Below are positions 59,552-64,000 of a stretch of 64,000 bases of DNA, piece after piece. The first letter of the stretch is position 1. Each line of letters opens with the position of its first letter. A model generated the notes under the pieces. The model saw only the letters and a program-made list of their open reading frames with translations. It ran no database searches and had not been told where the DNA came from. Source of the stretch: an uncultured Oscillospiraceae bacterium (GTDB lineage Bacteria; Bacillota; Clostridia; Oscillospirales; Oscillospiraceae); NCBI GenBank assembly GCA_934631005.1, contig CAKTXA010000002.1, positions 94,500 to 158,499 of the forward strand. The letters run 5' to 3'. A program made the position numbers and the translations under genes.

Positions 59552-61505
59552 CGCACGCCCCGCGCGGCCGCCCAAGGGTGCGCCCATGGCGGGCCAGAAG
59601 GTCAACGGCAAGGCGCTGCGGCGGCTGGCAAAGCAGCTGTTCCGCGACTATCCCGTCCAGCTGACCGTGGTGCTCATCTGCATCGCGCTCTCCGCGCTCA
59701 TCGGCATCGCCCCGGCGGTGTACATCGAGACCATCACGGGCTATATCGAAGAAGGTCTCACGTCCTCGTGGGACGCCGTGAGCGGCAAAATTTTCTCCGC
59801 CATCGCCACGATGGTCGCGCTCTATGTCTGCGGCCTTGCGTGCTCCACGCTCTATACGCAGCTCATGGCGCACGTGACGCAGGGCTTTCTGCACAAAACG
59901 CGTACCCGGATGTTTGCCGGGATGCAGAAGCTGCCCATCTCGTATTTTGACCGCAACGCCCGCGGCGATATAATGAGCTACTACACCAATGACACCGACA
60001 CGCTCCGGCAGGTCATCTCGCAGAGCCTTCCGCAGCTGTTCGCGTCGGGCCTGACGGTGATCGGGCTGCTGTGCATCATGCTCTACTACTCCATCCCGCT
60101 GATGCTGGTGGTCATCCTCGGCATTTTCGCGATGTCCCGCGTTACAAAGTCCATCGGCGGTAAGTCCGCCCGCTATTTCCTGCGGCAGCAGAAATCGCTC
60201 GGCAAGGCCGAGGGCTTCATTGAGGAGATGATGACCGGCCAGAAGGTCATCAAGGTGTTCTGCCACGAGCAGGCGTCCGAGCGCGACTTTGACGCCATCA
60301 ACGAGCAGCTTTACACCGATGCCCGCAACGCCAACCGCTATGCCAACATCTTCATGCCCATTATGAACAACATCGGCAACATCCTGTATGTGCTCACGGC
60401 GTTCCTCGGCGGCATTCTGGTGTGCTCTGGCGGCACGGTGCTGAATATCTCGTTTGAGAACCTGTTCCATTCCGGCTCGTTCGTGGGCGTGCTGTCCATC
60501 TCGGTGGTGGCGGCGTTCCTCGGCATGACCAAGCAGTTCACCGGCAACATCAGCCAGGTCTCGCAGCAGATCAACGCCGTCGTGATGGCCGCGGCGGGCG
60601 CGGAGCGCATCTTTGAGCTCATCGACCAGCAGCCGGAGGACGACCGCGGCGACGTGACGCTCGTCCACTGCCGCGAAAACGCCGACGGCACGCTCACCGA
60701 GTGCAGCGAGCCCACCGGTACGTGGGCGTGGAAATATCCCCCGCTTGACGGCCAGGAGACGCTGGTAAAGCTTTGCGGCGACGTGCGCTTTTTCGATGTG
60801 GACTTTGCCTATGAGGAGGGCAAGACCGTCCTGCACAACATCACGCTCTACGCAAAGCCCGGCCAGAAGCTCGCCTTTGTGGGCGCGACGGGCGCGGGCA
60901 AGACGACCATCACGAACCTCATCAACCGCTTTTATGACATCGCCGACGGCAAGATCAAATACGACGGCGTGAACATCAACCGCATCAAAAAGGCCGACCT
61001 GCGGCGGTCGCTGGGTGTTGTTTTGCAGGATGTGAACCTGTTCACCGGCACGGTGATGGAAAACATCCGCTACGGCAAGCTCGACGCCACCGACGACGAG
61101 TGCGTCCGCGCGGCAAAGCTCGCAAACGCCCATGACTTCATCACCCGCCTGCCCGACGGCTACAACACCACGCTCACGGCCAACGGCGCGAACCTCTCGC
61201 AGGGCCAGCGGCAGCTCATCTCCATCGCCCGCGCGGCGGTGGCCGACCCGCCGGTGATGATCCTCGACGAGGCGACGAGCTCCATCGACACGCGCACGGA
61301 GCTGCTCGTGCAGCGCGGCATGGACGCGCTCATGCAGGGGCGGACGGTGTTCGTCATCGCCCACCGCCTGTCCACCGTGCAGAACAGCGACGCCATCATG
61401 GTCCTGGATCACGGCCGCATCATCGAGCGCGGCACGCACGACGACCTCATCGCCGCAAAGGGCGTCTACTACCAGCTCTACACCGGCGCTTTTGAGCTTG
61501 AGTGA
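59541..61505 (+). CDS. Heterodimeric ABC exporter, catalytically competent subunit
   Basis: The 654-residue protein has an N-terminal proline-rich extension, six transmembrane helices and an NBD with Walker A GATGAGKTT, signature LSQGQRQ (Gln for Gly), Walker B VMILDEATSSID with catalytic Glu, and H-loop IAHRLST. The intact Walker B Glu and His with the partner's normal VSGGQ signature form the one competent site. About 75 residues between the membrane part and Walker A are longer than usual. AAAGGAGG lies eight bases before 59541. Confidence 0.95.
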   Translation: MANNARPARPPKGAPMAGQKVNGKALRRLAKQLFRDYPVQLTVVLICIALSALIGIAPAVYIETITGYIEEGLTSSWDAVSGKIFSAIATMVALYVCGLACSTLYTQLMAHVTQGFLHKTRTRMFAGMQKLPISYFDRNARGDIMSYYTNDTDTLRQVISQSLPQLFASGLTVIGLLCIMLYYSIPLMLVVILGIFAMSRVTKSIGGKSARYFLRQQKSLGKAEGFIEEMMTGQKVIKVFCHEQASERDFDAINEQLYTDARNANRYANIFMPIMNNIGNILYVLTAFLGGILVCSGGTVLNISFENLFHSGSFVGVLSISVVAAFLGMTKQFTGNISQVSQQINAVVMAAAGAERIFELIDQQPEDDRGDVTLVHCRENADGTLTECSEPTGTWAWKYPPLDGQETLVKLCGDVRFFDVDFAYEEGKTVLHNITLYAKPGQKLAFVGATGAGKTTITNLINRFYDIADGKIKYDGVNINRIKKADLRRSLGVVLQDVNLFTGTVMENIRYGKLDATDDECVRAAKLANAHDFITRLPDGYNTTLTANGANLSQGQRQLISIARAAVADPPVMILDEATSSIDTRTELLVQRGMDALMQGRTVFVIAHRLSTVQNSDAIMVLDHGRIIERGTHDDLIAAKGVYYQLYTGAFELE

Positions 61506-61538
61506 TCAAACGAAAGCCGCGTTTCTGCGGCTATATAA

Positions 61539-61579
61539 AACAAGCCTGTGCTGCCTCGGCAGCACAGGCTTGTTTTTAT
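61539..61579. terminator. Bidirectional terminator after the ABC exporter operon
   Basis: AACAAGCCTGTGCTGC pairs perfectly with GCAGCACAGGCTTGTT across a 4-base loop and is followed by TTTTA; on the minus strand it serves the DivIVA-like gene. Confidence 0.92.
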
Positions 61580-61583
61580 ACGT

Positions 61584-62090
61584 TTACTGTTCCGGCTCGA
61601 CCTTGGCGAACTCGGACTGCGTCAGGTCGATGCCCTCGCGCAGCTCTGTGAGCGCCTGCATGAGCTGGCGCAGCTGCTCCTCGGTCTGCTCGGCGAGCAC
61701 GCCGACCTTCTCGCCCCGCAGGGCAAAGCGTGCCCCTGCGTCGGCACAGAGGGCGCTCACCTGCTCGCGCAGCTGCGCCGCGCGCTCGCGGGCATTGCGC
61801 TCCGCGGCCTCGGCCCGGCGATACGCCTCCAGCTCGTCGGCTGGCAGATCGAGCTGCGGCGGCAGCGGCTCCTGCTCTGCCTTATCTTCGCCTGCTTCCA
61901 CGTCCGCCTGCGCCTGCAGGGCGGCGAGCGCCTGCCGCGCCTCGTCGCGCTCGGCGATCAGCCGTGCGTTTTCCTCCCGCAGCGCGCGCAATTCCTTCTG
62001 ATGCGCGATCGACTGCGTCTCAATGTAATTTGCCACATCCTCGCGGTTAAAGCCGCCGAGCGACGAGCGGAATTTCGAAAAATCAGCCAT
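61584..62090 (-). CDS. DivIVA-like coiled-coil protein
   Basis: The 168-residue protein starts with FRSSLGGFNREDVANYIE, the pattern of the DivIVA N-terminal membrane-binding domain, and continues as a glutamate/alanine-rich coiled coil with a short non-helical break (PLPPQLDLPADEL). It is shorter than DivIVA itself; a role in cell-pole or septum organisation is an inference. AGGAGG before 62090 fixes the start. Own promoter at 62120-62148. Confidence 0.82.
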   Translation of the reverse strand: MADFSKFRSSLGGFNREDVANYIETQSIAHQKELRALREENARLIAERDEARQALAALQAQADVEAGEDKAEQEPLPPQLDLPADELEAYRRAEAAERNARERAAQLREQVSALCADAGARFALRGEKVGVLAEQTEEQLRQLMQALTELREGIDLTQSEFAKVEPEQ

Positions 62091-62119
62091 GGTGCGCCTC
62101 CTGCATCCTCTTTTTTGAC

Positions 62120-62148
62120 AGTATATCACAGCATCCGGCAAATGACAA
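62120..62148 (-). promoter_or_regulatory. Promoter of the DivIVA-like gene
   Basis: TTGTCA (62143-62148) and TATACT (62120-62125) on the minus strand, 17-base spacer. Confidence 0.78.
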
Positions 62149-62154
62149 GAAATA

Positions 62155-62973
62155 TCACCGCAGCGTGCACAGCTGGTAAAACGCCACGGCGCTGGCCGCG
62201 GCCACATTCAGCGAGTCCACGCCGTGTGCCATCGGGATGCGCACTGTGTAGTCGCAGCCCGCGATGGTGCCGTCCGCCAGCCCATCGCCCTCCGTGCCGA
62301 GGACGATGGCGAGCTTTTCTACGGCGTTCAGCCGCCCGTCCGCGATGGACAGGCTGTCCTCCCGCAGGGCCATCGCCGCGGTCAAAAAGCCGTGTTCATG
62401 CAAAAACGCCTGCCAGTCGCCGTCTTCCGGCAGATACGCCCACGGCACCTGAAAGACCGTACCCATGCTCACCCGCAGCGCGCGGCGGTACAGCGGGTCG
62501 CTGCCCGCGCTCGTGAGCAGCACGGCGTCCACGCCCAGCGCCGCCGCCGAGCGGAAGATGGCGCCGATGTTCGTGGGATTCATCACATTCTCCAGCACTG
62601 CTACCCGGCGCGCACCCGTAAGCACGTCCTCCGGCGCGCGCTGCGCAGGGCGGCGCATGGCACACAGCATCCCGCGCGTGAGGTGAAAGCCCGTGAGCTG
62701 CGCGAGCACGGTCTCCTCCGCACAGTACACCGGTACCGCCGGATCGCACCGCGCCAGGATCGGCGCGGCCTTGCCCGAAACGTGGCACGTCTCCATAAGG
62801 AATGACACCGGTACGCACCCGGCGTCCAGCGCCCGGCCGATCACCAGCGGGCTCTCGGCAATGAACAGCGCGTTCTCCGGGTCGGCGCGGCTTACCAGCT
62901 GATTTTCCGACAGCCGTGCGTAAACATCCAGCTCGGGTGATGAAAAGTCCGTGATCGTAAAAATGTTCGCCAT
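62155..62973 (-). CDS. TrmH-family RNA 2'-O-methyltransferase
   Basis: The 272-residue protein has the SPOUT motifs LENVMNPTNIGAIFRSAAAL (motif 1), LGTEGDGL (motif 2) and IPMAHGVDSLNVAAASAVA (motif 3). It methylates a ribose in tRNA or rRNA, target unknown. It is the second enzyme of this type in the window (see 22173-22922), with a different N-terminal domain. Confidence 0.92.
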   Translation of the reverse strand: MANIFTITDFSSPELDVYARLSENQLVSRADPENALFIAESPLVIGRALDAGCVPVSFLMETCHVSGKAAPILARCDPAVPVYCAEETVLAQLTGFHLTRGMLCAMRRPAQRAPEDVLTGARRVAVLENVMNPTNIGAIFRSAAALGVDAVLLTSAGSDPLYRRALRVSMGTVFQVPWAYLPEDGDWQAFLHEHGFLTAAMALREDSLSIADGRLNAVEKLAIVLGTEGDGLADGTIAGCDYTVRIPMAHGVDSLNVAAASAVAFYQLCTLR

Positions 62974-63043
62974 AGCTCCCCTGCTCTCCTGTTTTCTGCG
63001 CGTATTTTAGCAGATTTTTGGGTCGCGCGCAAGCGTCCGCGCG

Positions 63044-63072
63044 TTGACATTGCCGCGCCGCTGCCGTATAAT
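63044..63072 (+). promoter_or_regulatory. Sigma-A promoter of tcdA
   Basis: Perfect TTGACA (63044-63049) and TATAAT (63067-63072), 17-base spacer. Confidence 0.92.
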
Positions 63073-63105
63073 AGCGGCAAAATCAGCGATATTGGGGAGT
63101 TTTGT

Positions 63106-63876
63106 ATGCTCAATCAGTTTTCCCGCACAGAGCTTATTCTTGGCCATGACGCCATGGAGCGGCTGGCAAATGCGCGCGTGGCGGTGTTCGGCATCGGCGG
63201 CGTGGGCGGCTATACGGTGGAGGCGCTGGCGCGCTCCGGCGTGGGCGCGCTCGACCTCATCGACGACGACCGCGTGTGCCTGACGAACATCAACCGCCAG
63301 CTCCTTGCCACGCGCAAGACCGTGGGCAAATACAAGGTGGATGTCGCCGAGGAGCGCATTTTGTCCATCAATCCGAGCTGCACCGTGCGCAAATACCAGA
63401 TGTTCTACCTGCCCGAAACGGCGGATCAGTTCGATTTTACGCAGTATGACTACATCGTGGACGCCATCGACACCGTGTCTGGCAAGCTCTCGCTCGTGGA
63501 GCAGGCGAACCGCTGCGGCACGCCCATCATCTGCGCCATGGGCGCGGGCAACAAGATGGACCCCTCGGCGTTCCGCGTGGCCGATATTTATGAGACGTCC
63601 GTCTGCCCGCTCGCGCGCGTGATGCGCACGCAGTGCCGCAAGCGCGGCATCCGGCACCTCAAGGTCGTCTACTCGCAGGAAAAGCCCATCCGCCCGCTGG
63701 AGGACGCGTCGATCAGCTGCCGGAACCATTGCATCTGCCCGCCGGGCACGACGCGCAAATGCACCGAGCGGCGCGACATCCCCGGCTCCACCGCCTTTGT
63801 CCCGCCGGTGGTCGGTCTCATCATCGCAGGCGAGGTCGTGCGCGACCTGACCGGCTTTGACCGCGGCGACCGCTAA
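63106..63876 (+). CDS. tcdA: tRNA threonylcarbamoyladenosine dehydratase (TcdA/CsdL)
   Basis: The 256-residue ThiF/E1-like protein forms cyclic t6A in tRNA. The ATP-binding motif is FGIGGVGGYTVEALARSG, followed by DLIDDDRVCLTNINRQ and the adenylating region with VDAIDTVSGKLSL; the SVCPLARVMR block and the later CPPG and CTERR cysteines are typical of TcdA. GGGGAG is eight bases before the ATG. Single gene with promoter and terminator. Confidence 0.95.
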   Translation: MLNQFSRTELILGHDAMERLANARVAVFGIGGVGGYTVEALARSGVGALDLIDDDRVCLTNINRQLLATRKTVGKYKVDVAEERILSINPSCTVRKYQMFYLPETADQFDFTQYDYIVDAIDTVSGKLSLVEQANRCGTPIICAMGAGNKMDPSAFRVADIYETSVCPLARVMRTQCRKRGIRHLKVVYSQEKPIRPLEDASISCRNHCICPPGTTRKCTERRDIPGSTAFVPPVVGLIIAGEVVRDLTGFDRGDR

Positions 63877-63889
63877 AGCCATATAAAAT

Positions 63890-63928
63890 GCCCCCGGCAT
63901 GGTACGCACCATGCCGGGGGCTCGTTTT
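63890..63928 (+). terminator. Terminator after tcdA
   Basis: GCCCCCGGCATGGT pairs perfectly with ACCATGCCGGGGGC around a 4-base loop, then TCGTTTT. Confidence 0.9.
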
Positions 63929-63945
63929 GGTTGTACCAAAGACAA

Positions 63946-63964
63946 CCCCCGGCTATGCCGGGGG
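63946..63964. other. Hairpin at the window end
   Basis: CCCCCGGC and GCCGGGGG form an 8-bp stem with a 3-base loop. It repeats the core of the tcdA terminator, so may be a degenerate copy or belong to a convergent gene beyond the edge. Nothing else is visible in 63965-64000. Confidence 0.5.
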
Positions 63965-64000
63965 TAAAGAAATAGCTTCCAGCGAGGAGTGGCGTAGACA

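Overview
The window is ordinary chromosomal DNA of a GC-rich, Gram-positive anaerobe, most likely an Oscillospirales/Clostridia-type gut Firmicute (inference). The supporting signs are the leuS T-box, the FMN riboswitch ahead of an ECF riboflavin transporter, the ktrAB, dprA-topA-trmFO, plsX-rnc and smc-ftsY gene orders, SLH surface proteins, strong GGAGG ribosome sites, sigma-A promoters with 17-18 bp spacers, and ABC exporters of Firmicute type. I found no rRNA, tRNA, CRISPR array, phage, plasmid or insertion sequence with a transposase. Coding density is about 90% and 57 coding genes are annotated.

Layout. 1-3378 (minus): a mannose-family PTS operon (IIA, fused IIC-IID, a small membrane protein, and an alpha/beta hydrolase that runs off the window and lacks its nucleophilic serine). 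3379-3808: a gene-free stretch with palindromes and three hairpins. 3809-6912: rpsU and T-box-controlled leuS. 6929-15435 (minus): smc-ftsY-rdgB-yhbY-nadD/yqeK-LCP-rsfS from one promoter. 15467-25030 (minus): ktrB-ktrA-SpoU methylase-dprA-topA-trmFO-plsX-rnc, starting at a promoter before ktrB and closing at a terminator after rnc. 25046-25228: an inverted-repeat element. 25301-33481 (minus): an ABC-2 exporter pair, an AraC-type regulator, a GNAT enzyme, a foldase-like lipoprotein and a large SLH surface protein.

33594-35179 (plus): a sodium/solute symporter. 35193-43076 (minus): greA-lysS, then a PucR-type regulator followed by ftsE-ftsX-M23 peptidase-S41 protease, which looks like a division and peptidoglycan-remodelling module. 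43193-49843: RNA modification and ribosome genes (rsuA, der, rpmF-yceD, an RluA-type synthase) interspersed with riboswitch-controlled ribU, a PAP2-like membrane enzyme and two small proteins of unknown role. 49885-53990 (plus): a complete potABCD polyamine transporter whose binding protein has a C-terminal membrane anchor instead of a lipobox. 54001-54107: a second inverted-repeat element. 54127-64000: a PAP2 phosphatase, a FliB-like methylase with a DUF89 phosphatase, a MarR regulator with a heterodimeric ABC exporter whose two ATP sites are visibly asymmetric, a DivIVA-like coiled-coil protein, a TrmH-type methylase and tcdA.

I did not find a clear new multi-gene system. The most unusual items are the PTS operon with an IIC-IID fusion and a nucleophile-less hydrolase, the membrane-anchored PotD, the SLH protein with cysteine knuckles beside a foldase-like lipoprotein, the structured rpsU-PTS intergenic region, and the two palindromic repeat elements.
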